From contig JBCAQO010000003.1 in NCBI GenBank assembly GCA_039111635.1, positions 3,844,001 to 3,908,000 of the forward strand: a DNA stretch of 64,000 nt. Direction: 5' to 3'. The notes under the pieces were generated by a model, which was not told the origin of the DNA, ran no database searches, and worked only from the letters and a program-made list of their open reading frames with translations. This stretch comes from Heterobasidion occidentale (taxonomy: Eukaryota; Basidiomycota; Agaricomycetes; Russulales; Bondarzewiaceae). Both the position numbers and the translations under genes were made by a program. Shown here in pieces: positions 44,114-55,400 of this stretch; positions within the stretch are counted from its first letter, which is position 1; each line of letters starts with the position of its first letter.

Positions 44114-47100
44114 ATGGTAAGTCTTCCGGTCAAGTACATCCGAGACATTCCGACCCTGATGCACGTCTTGGTTGACTGGTGGGTTTGCATCAACCAGACT
44201 GAACGCGCTCACGAACGCGATGAAGCCATCGACCTTGACGCTCCTGGCCATTCAGATCTCTCCGACACTTTCCACAATATCGCAATGAGCTGGCGCTCTC
44301 GTTTCAGACAGACGGGGCGGATACAAGACCTTGAGAAGGCGATAGAATGGAACCGCGAAACGCTTGCTCTCCGACCCTCCGGTCATTCAAAACATTTCGA
44401 CTCCCTCCGCAACCTCGCATTTGACTTGCGCTCTCGTTTCTATCAGACAGGGAAGATGCAGGACCTTGAGGAATCGATAATATTGGTCCGCGAAGTGCTC
44501 GCTCTCCTATCCCCTAGTCATCCAAATCGTCTCGACTGCCTCGACTGCCTCGCATATGACTTGTACTGTCTCTTCAATAGGACAGAGCAGATGCAGGACC
44601 TCGAGGAATCGATGGAATTGTGCCGCGAAGTCCTTGCTCTACTTCCTTCCGGTCATCCCAATCGCTCCGACTCCCTCCATGGTCTCGCTTGTGGCTTGGG
44701 CTCTCGTTTCGAACGGACGGGGCAGATGAAGGACCTTGAGGAATCGGTGGAATTGAACCGCGAAGCGCTTGCTCTACGACCTCCCGGTCATTTAAATCGT
44801 ATCGACTCCCTCACCTGCCTCGCATTCGATTTAAACTATCGTTTCAATAGGACAGGGCAGATGCAGGACCTTGAGGAAGCGATAAACTTGAACCGCGAAG
44901 CCCTTGCTCTGCGCCCTCCCAGTGGTTGGAATCGCTCCTACTCCCTCCACACTCTCGCATGTCGCTTGGGCTCTCGTTTCGAACAGACAGGGCAAATGCA
45001 GGACCTTGAAGAAGCGATGGACTTGAACAGCGAAGCGCTCGCTCTCCGACCCCCCGGTCATGTGAACCGCTCCGACTCCCTCTACAATCTCGCAGTGAAC
45101 TTGAGCTCTCGTTTCACGCAGACAGGGCAGATGCAGGACATTGAGGAATCCATAACACTGACGCGCGAAGTGCTCGCTCTCCGACCCCCCGATCATTTGA
45201 ATCATTCCGACTCCCTCACCCTCCTCACATCTAACTTGGACGCTCGCTTCAGTAGGACAGGGCAGATGGAGGACCTTCAGGAAGCTATCAAATTGCACCG
45301 CGAAGCGCTTGCTCTACGCCCTCCCGGTCATTCACATCGTTCAGACTCCCTCGAACGCCTCGCATTTTACCTGAACTCTCGTTCCATGCAGACAGGGCAG
45401 ATGCAGGACCTTGAGGAAGCAATAGAATTTAACCGCGAAGTGCTCACTCTCCGACCCCCCGGCCATGTTAATCGCTCATGCTCCCTCCACAGTCTCGCAT
45501 TTGTCCTGAACTCCCGTTTCATGCAGACAGGGGAGATGCAGGACCTTGAGGAAGCGATGAAATTGAACCGCGAAGCGCTCGCCCTCCGACCCCCTGGTCA
45601 TCCAGAGCGTCTCAACTCCCTCCACGGCCTCGCAGTGAACTTGCACTCTCGTTTCTTGCAGACTGGGCAGCTGCAGGACCTTGAGGAAACGATGGAATTG
45701 CACCGCGAAGCGCTCGCTCTCCAACCCCCTGGTCATCCAACTCGTTCCGACTACCTCGCCCTCCTCGCATGTGACTTGGGCTCTCGTTTCGAACGGACAG
45801 GGCAGATGCAGGACCTTGAGGAAGCGATGGACTTGAACCGCGAAGTGCTCGCTCTCCGACCCTCTGGTCATTTGAAACACTGCGACTCCCTCCTCAATCT
45901 CGCAACAAACTTGCTCTCTCGTTTCACTCGGACAGGGCAGATGCAGGACCTTGAGGAATCGATGGGATTGAACCACAAAGTGCTCGCTCTCCGACCCCCT
46001 GGTCATCCACAGCGTTCCGACTCGCTCACCCGCCTCGCATCTGATTTAAACTCTCGTTACGATAGGACAGGGCAGATGCAGGACCTAGAGGAAGCGCTGG
46101 AATTGGACCGCGAAGCGCTCACTCTCCGACCCCCTGGCCACTGGAATCACTGCGACTCCCTCCACGATGTCGCAACAAAGTTACTCTCTCGTTTCACTAG
46201 GACATGGCAGATGCAGGACCTTGAGGAATCGATGGAATTGAACCGCAAAGCGCTCGCTCTCCGACCCCCTGGCCATCTTGAGCGCTCCTACTCCCTCTAC
46301 AATCTCTCAGGGATCTTGAGCTCTCGTTTCATGCAGACAAGGAATATGCAGGACCTTGAGGAAGCGATAAAATTGGGCCGCGAAGCGCTCGCCCTCCAAG
46401 CCCCTGGTCGTCCACATCGTGCCGACTGCCTCGAACGCCTCGCAGATGACTTGAACATCCGGTTCATGCAGACAGGGCAGATGCAGGACCTCGAGGAAGC
46501 GATGGAATTGGATCGCGAAGCGTTCGCTCTCCGACCTATTGGTCATTTGTATTACCCCGACTCTCTCTTTACTCTCGCACGGAACTTGAGCTCTCGTTTT
46601 GAACGGACAGGGCAGATGCAGGACCTTGAGGAATCGATGGAACTAAACCGCGAAGTGCTCGCTCTCCGACCCCCCGGTCATGTGAACCGCTCCGACTCCC
46701 TCTACAGTCTCGCATTGAACTTGAGCTCTCGTTTCGTGCAGACAGGGCAGATGCAGGACCTTGAGAAGTCGATGGAATTGCACCGCGAAGCGCTGGCTCT
46801 ACGACCTCCTAGTCATCCACAGCGTCCCGTCTCCCTCGATTGCCTCGCATTTGACTTGAACTTCCGTTTCATGCATACAGGGCAGATGCAGGACCTTGAG
46901 GAAGCGATGGAATTGAACCGTGAAGGGCTCGCTCTCCGACCTCCTGGCCAGCTTAATCGCCCCTACTCCCTCTACAATCTCGCAATGAACTTGCGCTCTC
47001 GTTTCACTCAGAGAAGGAAGATGCAGGACCTTGATGAAGCGGTAGGGTTGAACCGCGAAGCGCTCGCTCTCCTACCTTCCGGCCATTTTAATCGCTCCTA

Positions 47101-48940
47101 CTTCCTCTACGATCTCGCAAAGAGCTTGAGCTCTCGTTTCAACGAGACAGGGCACATGGATGATCTTGAAAAGGCCATAGAGTATTACCGAGAAGCGCTC
47201 GAGATATCCTTTGCTGAGTCTCCTCTACGTGCCTTTGGCCTCGCCGATCTCTCTCGCGCTTTGTTGGATCGCTTTCAAAAGATGTCCAGGAAGAAGGATC
47301 TGCGCGAGGCCTTCGATACGTTTGCTGCTGCAACTGAAATTCGGTCTGCTGGTGTGAACCAACAGATCTCAGCTGCACATTCATGGGTATGGTCGGCTTG
47401 CGCATTTAGACACAGATCTCTCCTTTCAGCATATGCAAGATATTTGGACCTCCTCCAGTGCGGGATCATTATCAGTCCCAGCCTGGAGCTGCAATGGGCA
47501 TCTCTCACTACTTACTCCTCTTCGCTCGCAGTTGTCGCCGCGTCGTCTGCTATTGACAAAGGCCGGCCGGATATTGCGGTCGAGATGTTGGAACAAGGAA
47601 GAGCTTTGCTTTGGTCCAGAATGAAGGGTTATCGGCAGCCCGTCCTAGGACTTCGGACCGTTGATCAAACACTCGCCGACAGGTTCGAGACGGTCAGCGA
47701 TCAGTTGGAGAAACTTGCCACTTCACGATCACGTTTGGCACCCGATGCGTTGGAACCTGCTCCACAATTTGGCCCTGCGTGGGATAAAAAGTTGAAGCAG
47801 CAGCGTGTTCTGTCGGCTGAATGGGACGACATAGTCAAACGCATCCGCCAGATTGAAGGGTTTTCAGACTTTCTACGGCCAGTGCCCTTTAGACGTCTCA
47901 AGCATGCCGCTGCGGAAGGACCCGTCATCATAGTCAATGTCTCCTTGTACCAATCGGACGCTTTGATTATTCGAGATGTCAGTTCTGGCCCTACCCTCGT
48001 TCCCCTCACGGACTCATTATATGACGAGGTCGGGAGGCTGTCCGAGCAGCTCGGCCAAGCTCGAAAACATGATGAGGATACTTTCGATGTGGTGATGGAC
48101 GATATTGTGCGCTCACTGTGGAAACTCATTGCTCAGCCAGTAGTCGATAGACTTCGGACTCTGGGAGTCCCAGAAAACTCCAGGATTTGGTGGTGTCCGA
48201 CAGGAAAGCTGTGCTCTCTCCCGCTGCACGCTGCTCATCCCCTTGTCACAGGCGAACGTGGTCTTCCTGATCTGTTTATCTCTTCCTACACTCCTACGCT
48301 CTCTTCACTCATTTCTGCAAGGGAAAACATCCCTGCGATGCGCTCCAAATACCCCCAGCTCCTTACCGTCGGACGAGCGGACGACTCTCTACGGTGTGTA
48401 GATGCGGAGTTGAAAGAGATACAGAGCCTCGGGAACTTTGTTGACACCATTGTCGAGGAACAGGCGACGCCCGGCGCGGTGCTCGAGAATATTCAAACTC
48501 ACCCATGGGCTCACGTCGCTTGCCACGGTCATCTGGACGATGCACAACCCTTTAAATCGTCGTTCAAGCTCTATGGGGGCTCCCGTCTGACTGTGCTGGA
48601 TCTCTTGCAGGCACGCCTTCCCAATGCAGAATTTGCATTCCTGTCTGCCTGCCATAGTGCTGCGGGCGATTATATCCATACGCCTGACGAAGTTTTGCAC
48701 CTTGCAGCGGCAATGCAATTCTGCGGGTTCCGCAGTGTTGTCGGGACGCTCTGGGCAATGGCGGATGACGATGGGCCTGTCCTCACTCGGGAGTTCTACA
48801 AGTATATGTTCCGTCACAATGATCCAACCAAGGTGGATTTCAAGGACTCTGCGATGGCGCTGAGATGTGGAATCAACGCGTTAAAGAAGGCGGGAGTTCC
48901 CCGTCATCGACGGGCTGCGTTTGTACACATCGGTGCATGA
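44114..48940 (+). CDS. TPR-CHAT protein (caspase-like protease domain)
   Basis: Open frame of 1,608 codons. The N-terminal two thirds is 22 tandem 45-residue TPR-type units (QTGQMQDLEEAMELNREALA as core, with GH.NRSDSL.NLA.L.SRF), then a weaker unit (SRKKDLREAFDTFAAA). A helical linker with DIAVEMLEQGRALLWSRMKG follows from about residue 1150. The C-terminus is a CHAT domain: WAHVACHGHLDD with His1471 and FAFLSACHSAAGD-type sequence with Cys1513 form the expected His/Cys dyad, followed by LHLAAAMQFCGFRSVVGTLW and a C-terminal RRAAFVHIGA. CHAT domains are caspase/separase-like cysteine peptidases that TPRs hold and regulate. The ATG is followed directly by GTAAGT; an 81-base intron (44117-44197) would also keep frame, giving MTERAHERDEAIDL. 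No lesion was seen. The cleavage substrate is unknown. Confidence 0.9.
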   Translation: MVSLPVKYIRDIPTLMHVLVDWWVCINQTERAHERDEAIDLDAPGHSDLSDTFHNIAMSWRSRFRQTGRIQDLEKAIEWNRETLALRPSGHSKHFDSLRNLAFDLRSRFYQTGKMQDLEESIILVREVLALLSPSHPNRLDCLDCLAYDLYCLFNRTEQMQDLEESMELCREVLALLPSGHPNRSDSLHGLACGLGSRFERTGQMKDLEESVELNREALALRPPGHLNRIDSLTCLAFDLNYRFNRTGQMQDLEEAINLNREALALRPPSGWNRSYSLHTLACRLGSRFEQTGQMQDLEEAMDLNSEALALRPPGHVNRSDSLYNLAVNLSSRFTQTGQMQDIEESITLTREVLALRPPDHLNHSDSLTLLTSNLDARFSRTGQMEDLQEAIKLHREALALRPPGHSHRSDSLERLAFYLNSRSMQTGQMQDLEEAIEFNREVLTLRPPGHVNRSCSLHSLAFVLNSRFMQTGEMQDLEEAMKLNREALALRPPGHPERLNSLHGLAVNLHSRFLQTGQLQDLEETMELHREALALQPPGHPTRSDYLALLACDLGSRFERTGQMQDLEEAMDLNREVLALRPSGHLKHCDSLLNLATNLLSRFTRTGQMQDLEESMGLNHKVLALRPPGHPQRSDSLTRLASDLNSRYDRTGQMQDLEEALELDREALTLRPPGHWNHCDSLHDVATKLLSRFTRTWQMQDLEESMELNRKALALRPPGHLERSYSLYNLSGILSSRFMQTRNMQDLEEAIKLGREALALQAPGRPHRADCLERLADDLNIRFMQTGQMQDLEEAMELDREAFALRPIGHLYYPDSLFTLARNLSSRFERTGQMQDLEESMELNREVLALRPPGHVNRSDSLYSLALNLSSRFVQTGQMQDLEKSMELHREALALRPPSHPQRPVSLDCLAFDLNFRFMHTGQMQDLEEAMELNREGLALRPPGQLNRPYSLYNLAMNLRSRFTQRRKMQDLDEAVGLNREALALLPSGHFNRSYFLYDLAKSLSSRFNETGHMDDLEKAIEYYREALEISFAESPLRAFGLADLSRALLDRFQKMSRKKDLREAFDTFAAATEIRSAGVNQQISAAHSWVWSACAFRHRSLLSAYARYLDLLQCGIIISPSLELQWASLTTYSSSLAVVAASSAIDKGRPDIAVEMLEQGRALLWSRMKGYRQPVLGLRTVDQTLADRFETVSDQLEKLATSRSRLAPDALEPAPQFGPAWDKKLKQQRVLSAEWDDIVKRIRQIEGFSDFLRPVPFRRLKHAAAEGPVIIVNVSLYQSDALIIRDVSSGPTLVPLTDSLYDEVGRLSEQLGQARKHDEDTFDVVMDDIVRSLWKLIAQPVVDRLRTLGVPENSRIWWCPTGKLCSLPLHAAHPLVTGERGLPDLFISSYTPTLSSLISARENIPAMRSKYPQLLTVGRADDSLRCVDAELKEIQSLGNFVDTIVEEQATPGAVLENIQTHPWAHVACHGHLDDAQPFKSSFKLYGGSRLTVLDLLQARLPNAEFAFLSACHSAAGDYIHTPDEVLHLAAAMQFCGFRSVVGTLWAMADDDGPVLTREFYKYMFRHNDPTKVDFKDSAMALRCGINALKKAGVPRHRRAAFVHIGA
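44330..47200 (+). repeat. 135-base coding minisatellite (22 TPR units)
   Basis: Head-to-tail units of 135 bases, each with CAGATGCAGGACCTTGAGGA and CGCGAAGCGCTCGCTCTCCG or close variants. The high nucleotide identity between units, including third positions, points to recent expansion or gene conversion. Confidence 0.9.
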
Positions 48941-50077
48941 CGTCGGAGTGTCATCGGTTGGTATATTTTATTTGTTTTCCGTCGTCTTCACACTGACGAG
49001 TTTACCACAGATATTTTTTCAGTAGCAGTCTTCATGCGCCCCAATGAACTGCAAAGTCCGGATCCTTGGAGGCGTCTCCGTCATATCATTACTTGCGTTC
49101 CGCTTTTCAAGTTCTGTTTCAGCCTGTTGTTTTGTCTGTTGGTTCAGCCATTCCGGTATCTATGATGTTCATCTTGCGCTTTCTTTGCTTAGTACTCGCA
49201 CTGTCCCTCTGCACTCGTTGATAGATCCTACTGCTTTGCTTGTATTTTTACGATTCTTTGCTTTGCTCCTTGCTACATCGATGTTTTCCTTGCCCCGACG
49301 CCTATGTTCCATTTTTTTCTGGTCCCGGTAGGAGGCAGGCCTCTCCTTCAGAGTTTCACGAGATCTCTTGTTCATGAAGCAGCTCCAAGCTACTGTATTG
49401 ATACCACTCACAAGCAAAGTCGAACTGAAGACATATCTCCTTTCTAAAGTTCCCACGAAATTGTCATGGAAAGTCCTGGTTTGTGTCGTTACGTCGTCCA
49501 ACATGTTTTTCTCGTTACTATTTTCCATCGCCCGGATATACGACCCATCAGCGAAGCAGGATCCGCTCGTGCTCTCGTCGTGCTATACTGCCTGGTGCCC
49601 TGTCGGCGCCGGCGTTAGTGCCGCGCCGCGTTGAATAGGCTCGTGCCTTCGTGTGAGCGAGAGGGATTGTTGATGGTGCTCCTGCGCGCGAGTGCTTCCG
49701 CTGGCGTCAGAGCTCGGGACGGAGGCGTGATACGTGCGTCTCTCAAATGGGACGAGGGGTGCAGGATCAACTGAAACTGTCCGAGCCTCAAAGTCTGTAT
49801 CAACCATCGTCGAGTTCGCTTTGCGCTCTGTTTTCATAATGCGCGTTCCGGGGGCGCGCGGTCCTAGCGCGGTCCCGACGAAAAAGCTTCATTGCGCACG
49901 GCCGGATCTATCAGTCGCGCAAAGGCTCTACGACCAACAGGAACCTGCCAGATCATCAAACGGGAACCTACTCGTCATTCTTTTAACGAATCATCGATAC
50001 ATGTGTATCCGACGCAAGCAGTAAATGTCCCAAAATCGTGACCCTGAAAAGCCCTCGAAAAAACTTGTTCCTCCAGC
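48941..50077. other. 3' flanks between TPR-CHAT and LysM copy B
   Basis: Convergent 3' ends. The sequence is the counterpart of 39225-40380 in copy A without the LINE. Short frames only (for example minus 49169-49528); no gene was recognised. Confidence 0.5.
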
Positions 50078-50706
50078 TCACACGTCGGCCGTATCCGTGT
50101 ACGTGAAGACCTCCGACGACGTGCAGAGGACCTGCAGGGGAATACCCAAAAAAAGGTCAGCGCGAATACACACGCCATCATCGTACAGACGCACTTCGTC
50201 GGGATAGATGTTGCTGCAGTCCGCGTTGACGTTCGGGTTGTTGGCGAGCAGCGTGCTCGCGTCGATCCCCGCGGCCGACGCGATCGACGCGCAGAAGTCC
50301 CCAGACACGACGGTGTGCGTCGTCGTGCAGTCCTGTCCTACGACGCCCAAGCAGAGGACCTGCGCAGGACTACCGTGAGCAACGGGCACGCGCACAGAAG
50401 CTGGGAAACGTCTGCACCTCTCCCACGTGGAGGTTGTCGCAGGCGGCGTCGACCGTGTTCTGGTTCACGAAGGCCACCTGGAATCTAAAACAAGATGCGC
50501 GATCAGAACCCGCGTCAGGGAATCTGGAGACGCAGTGTGGCTTGGACTGACGTGGAGGCGTTGAAGAGGTTGGAGATGAAGTCGCACGTCTCGCCGAGGG
50601 ATTGGACGGTGGTGTTGCGCGCGCACACTCCCTGGGCGCCGACGCCGACGACGGCACTGGTCGCTGCGGAGAGCGCGAGGAGGACAAGGCGGAGCGAGGT
50701 GGACAT
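50078..50706 (-). CDS. Secreted two-LysM protein, copy B
   Basis: Paralogue of the gene at 40381-41008, with a complete second domain. The ATG at 50706 gives a signal peptide (MSTSLRLVLLALSAATSAVV). LysM1: ARNTTVQSLGETCDFISNLF, FQVAFVNQNTVDAACDNLHV and VLCLG. LysM2: TTTHTVVSGDFCASIASAAG, IDASTLLANNPNVNADCSNI and YPDEVLCTS, ending TYTDTADV at 50078. Four exons, with introns GTCAGT to TTTTAG, GTGCAG to GCGCAG and GTGCGT to CTGCAG. Paired cysteines (C...GETC...AAC...LC...QDC) suggest disulfides. A TATA box lies 69 bases upstream. Chitin-oligomer binding is the family role; host-related or self-protective function cannot be chosen from sequence. Confidence 0.85.
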
Positions 50707-50774
50707 GCGGGGCGAGGAGGGATGCGGATGCGGACGAAGGAGGCCGATGGAGCTTCGTGCTAGGACGCGAGGGC

Positions 50775-50781
50775 TTTTATA
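50775..50781 (-). promoter_or_regulatory. TATA box of LysM copy B
   Basis: TATAAAA on the minus strand, 69 bases before the ATG at 50706, between two GGACGCG direct repeats. The matching stretch is missing upstream of copy A. Confidence 0.6.
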
Positions 50782-52425
50782 CGCGCACGGACGCGGGGCT
50801 CGTGCGCGCTCGAAAATAAAATCAAGTCATTCGCCGGGTTCTGATGGTTGTGTGGACGCGCCGCGAGATCACAGTGGGCGCCGTGGATGTGTCACCGAGT
50901 TGATCAGGGCCGTCATGTACGATGGGGCCGCGAGGGCGCGCTATATTTGAGCGTGTGGGGCGCGTATCTGGACGGGGGGCGCCAGCCGAGCTGACGTTAC
51001 CGCTTCGACAGCCCGGGCGTGTTCGCGACCGCACAGGGCTTGGAGACGAGGGACGGCGAGGGGCGCTTTGGCGTATGTGCCGTGCGTGCTCACGGCTGGA
51101 GACTCGAGATGTCGGTCAGCGACTCCACGTCGATGTCCCACGAGACGCGCGACTCGACGCGTCTTTGGGTGGTCACCCCACCGCGCGCGGGCAGGTAGTC
51201 TGATGAGCATTCCGGCGATCAGACACACGGCGGCATCGCGAGTCCTGCATGAGAATCGGCAGGGAGGACTCAGCGAGGGTGACACCTCCGCCACGTTTGC
51301 CGTCCGTCTGTTCCAAAGCACGTGTGCGACGCGAAGATCGTGCCCGCAAGTGGAGAACAAGATGCCCGATGAGGGGAGCTGCCAAAAATTTGCCCGGCGT
51401 CAGCATGAGAGAAAGCGCGGATTGAGCGGCGCAGAGCCGCAGATCACGCTGCCGAGCTCGCAGCGCGGCATGGGAGTCGACCTGCGACGCCGCGCGCGTC
51501 GAGTCGCACCTGAGGATTGTAGACGCCACGCGCGTCCAGGTGGGCGGGCAGCCACCACAGGACGCGTGTATGTATATAGGTCGGCGGTGGATGTGGCGAT
51601 TCGTAAGTAGGCGACAAGGTTCGAGCATCGAGGTCGGTCGTCAGGCCAAGTGACGCGCTCTTCCCGGGCAAGACCATCAGTGGCGTGGTATTGGAGCTCG
51701 ACGAAGAGGCGGAGAGGAGCGACCGCACCGCGCGCTCCGTCCACGGATCGGATTGTGGGAGCGGCCGGCGTCTGGCGAGGGCGAGGGCGAGGGCGAGGGC
51801 GGCGAGGGCGGGGCTCGGTCCGGGCCGGCGCAGCGCGCGCGGCACAGCCTCCATCCGCAAGACTGCGAATGAGTGTCCGCCGAGCGGGCGGGAGAGCCCT
51901 GCCGCCTTTGAGATGCTGCTGGTAATAGCGATACGCGGGCAGTGGCAGTGGGCAGCGTTCACTATGACTAAGTATAATCGCGTGACCCCATCATCTTCCA
52001 CCGCCCATCTGCTGTTGACTGCATTTTGGTCTAGATATGCATATGCGCTGGTCTACGCGTTCGAAACCAGTCATGCTACTCGCGCTGCTGCGAGGCCTTA
52101 CAGTATGTTGAAGAACTTATACAACCTTCCGCACGAGGACAACGACAGTGTAGAACCATGCACCTGGAGTGTCATATAGAAGCGTCGAGAAGCGTAGGTA
52201 GAGGGCCCAGCATCGCTACACTGCTTCAAATACAACGATGCCACCGGAGAGGCCGTAGGTGAGTGAATTGCGAGCGTTGTTCGCCCGGAGGTTCAATGCA
52301 GCAACCGAGAACAAGATCAATCTCCATACAAAAACACACAAGCAAGCGATAGCAGGGACAAAACAATTACGACTCAAATGGCACTGTACGTTCGTTCCTT
52401 CAGCGGCCCAACCGCCGGAGGAGCT
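50782..52425. other. Intergenic between LysM copy B and Argonaute 1
   Basis: GC-rich, with many long but low-complexity frames on both strands (for example minus 51444-52001). A GAGGGC repeat lies near 51775-51815. No motif or exon pattern; the left part is the diverged right arm of the duplication. Confidence 0.45.
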
Positions 52426-55400
52426 TCAGCAGAAATACATCAGCTTCTTCATGTTGGGGTTCAGCTGCTTGAACGCGGCCCTGTATCTCTCCAGGGACGC
52501 CGCCTGCTCTTCGGTGTTCGTACCCGTCTCCGACAACGAGAGTTCAAGTCCTTGCTGGGGGTCGTAATGGTGCTTGGCTCGCGAGCAAACAATATCGGCG
52601 TCTATAAGGAAGGTGAGTCAATGTTACGCATAGATTCGATAGGGCTCACAGTAGACGGGGGCTGGGATCGATACGGAACGTGTTGCACGTGCAAACATGG
52701 CACAGCGCGAAAGAGAGGGCCTGTAGCCCATCGGGTCTAAGAGAATCAAGTGTCACCGCCAGATCCTCAAGGCAGAAGTACAAAGAGGGCGCACGTGAAG
52801 CCGTTCTCGTCGAAGAGAACATTATAGTGTGACGGTCGGCTGGTGCCCAACAAGCCCCCATGGCTTTGCAGGTAGTAATCGAACTCGACAGGGTTGACGA
52901 CGTCCCGGTCTACGACTGTGCCTGCGGGGCAGTTGCCGCTCCTGTCGCCGTCCCGCTCGGACTTGGGGAAGAAGCGGACGTGGTGACGCTTGCCGACGAC
53001 GACGAATGTGATCTTCGGCGCGATCCCCAATTCCTTGCACGCGTCTGATTTTTTGTTCCTCAACCATCGACCTCACATCTCGAGACTCGTGGGACTTACC
53101 CCGGATGCAACGTAACTCTGATGCGGAAGATCGTCAGGTCAAACAAAGTCGATGATTTGGTGTGGTGCTCACCTCGTTCCAACACCTCCTTGAAGCGACC
53201 CTCGGAAATACCATCTGATGCACGCGGAGACATGTTAGAAACATGTTGGCAATGAGAAGGGAGGATGACACACCTCGATAGAAGATGATTCGCTTTGGCG
53301 CCAGGCCTGTCTTCTTCTCCGCCATCTTTCGATACTGAAGGTACATCTGAAGAACGTCCTACGGGTGTGCAGACAAGTTCAAAACATGTCGTGCTATGCG
53401 ATCACGAAGGGACATACCTTGACCATGGCCTGGAGGTTCTCGATGATGTCCTCCTTTCCAGTCTGAACACCCATCGTCGCGATGTACTTTGCGGTATCGC
53501 TGTCGACACTGGACACGAGAGCGGAAAAGGACGGTCGGCCCACAGTGCCTGGCGCCGGGTGCATAACATCGGCACCTACGATGCACAGTCACACTCGAAA
53601 TTCACGAGGATCGGGGACTCATGAACGCACCCATAACGACCGTGGGGTTGCTTGGGTCGGACAGAATAGAGGTAGAACGAGGGTCGGGTACGGTGTTGAC
53701 ACCGCCGAGCTTGACGTTGAGCCTGTTCATACGTGAGATATCGGACACTGAGGTATGCTCGCAGTGGGTAGCCCTTACTTTAAAGTGACGTTAGCATAAT
53801 ATTGCATTTTTGCGCGACTGCATTTCATAGACTTCATGCACTGCGTTACGACACCCGCCTGAGGATAGGAGGCGATGCTAAATTAAGTGAATGGTACACG
53901 AAGGAAGCAGAAATGTACACTTACAGCGACATCCCCAAAGCTGACACACAAGAGCATTCGTGATCAGCTGTCGGTACGCAGGATGGGTGCAGAGTGCTTA
54001 CTGTTTAACAGCACTGTATATGTCGTTTCCGCCTTCGGGAAGGATGACCACGATCAGGTTCGGCAGTTTACTTGTCTTCTGCTTACACTCCATGCCAGCG
54101 TTACGCAATTGCTACATCCCAAACCGCGTCAATACGGAGCAAACGCTGAAGAGGATTTGAGAATACATCGCCGATGATCCCTTGCCCGTTCTCGTATCTA
54201 ACAACCGCAGGACGGTTCGGCATTTGTATACCTAGTCAATCAGGAATCGAGTCATGTGAGTGTTACACTACGAAGAAAAAGATTCAAGTGCGAACCGACG
54301 ACGTTGCAAGCCTGCATCAGACCATCGACCATGCCGTCGACCATCCTACTGTCGAACCGGCGCTGTTGGTCGTAAATGATCACGATCCACTGGTCCACGC
54401 GCGTGCACGGTATATAGACGCGCTTGTCGATCCTAAAGATGCGAACGATGGGAGATGAGCGTGACGTGTCAACCATACAGTAGATACACTCACATGTTCC
54501 ATGCTCCGTCTCGGGGTGTCTGGAGAGAATTGAAAGAAGAATTGGCTTAGGCATCAGAGTACAACGTGGAAATCATAGTGCGCTTGAATCGATACACGCA
54601 CGATTGTCGGCTGCTTGCTCTGAGCACCGTATTTAAGCGTCGGCGGGACGAGTACGCGAGCGTTTACTTTGAGGGGCTCCATGGTGACGTTCATCCCAAA
54701 CTGACGAACGTATTCAGATTGACCATACGCAAGGACCTGTATGGATTTTGTTTGGGTCAGCTTCTTGAGGTCAATGTCAGGATAAGATAATGCTGCGTAC
54801 AGCCAACCCATTGCGGATGCTCTGCAACCGATCCTGCGGCTTCTTCGTCGAGAACTCAAGCACGTCGTTCGTCTTCTCGGGCGGGATCTGCTTCTTGCAG
54901 ATCTGGCCTGGGAGCACCTGTAGCAGCTCAAGCGGGATAATCGCCTTTGTATTGAGCTATGTGCCAATCCGATCTCGTCAGTGGATGCATGATCATTCAA
55001 AGAAAGCCTGGGACTTACCTCCGCACAGATTGCCTCCGGAAATTGGAGGGGACGATTCAGGAGCTGGAGGAAGTAGTTGGCCACCGTGATCTGCTGGCCG
55101 TCATCGCCCGTGAAGCTGAGATCGCTCGCACCCTCCTTGGTCAGGCGCCTGACGGTCCGTGCACGGCCTGCGGCAGACCCGCCGCCCTGATTGCGCGCTC
55201 GGTACGTGTTACTCACGCGCACACCGCTCACGAACCGCTGCACGCGGACGCGTTCGCGATCGGGGAGCCCGCGACGCGGAGCCATGACGCTGCCTTGCTG
55301 AGGGTTGGGATTGCCATTGTTGTGGGGTCGCCCAAAGAAATCGAGGCACAGGGCCATGAGGGACAGCGGCTTGTACATCGCGCCTGTCGAGATATCGACG

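Larger units (their letters stand above)
43393..51680 (+). repeat. Segmental duplication, copy B
   Basis: Direct repeat of 37033-42030, and the more complete copy: it keeps the whole TPR-CHAT gene, an uninterrupted site where copy A has the LINE, and a TATA box before the LysM gene. Confidence 0.75.

Noticed and set aside
44330..47200. CRISPR-like regular repeat array
   Set aside because: The 135-base units are all coding, contiguous and without unique spacers. They encode TPR units of one protein.
43234..50077. Search for a gasdermin-like or other pore-forming partner beside TPR-CHAT
   Set aside because: Fungal cell-death proteases are sometimes encoded next to such partners. None of the nearby frames resembles one, so no claim is made.
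51444..52001. 185-codon minus frame upstream of LysM copy B
   Set aside because: Low-complexity Ala/Arg/Ser/Leu composition in GC-rich DNA. The aligned region of copy A does not keep the frame.
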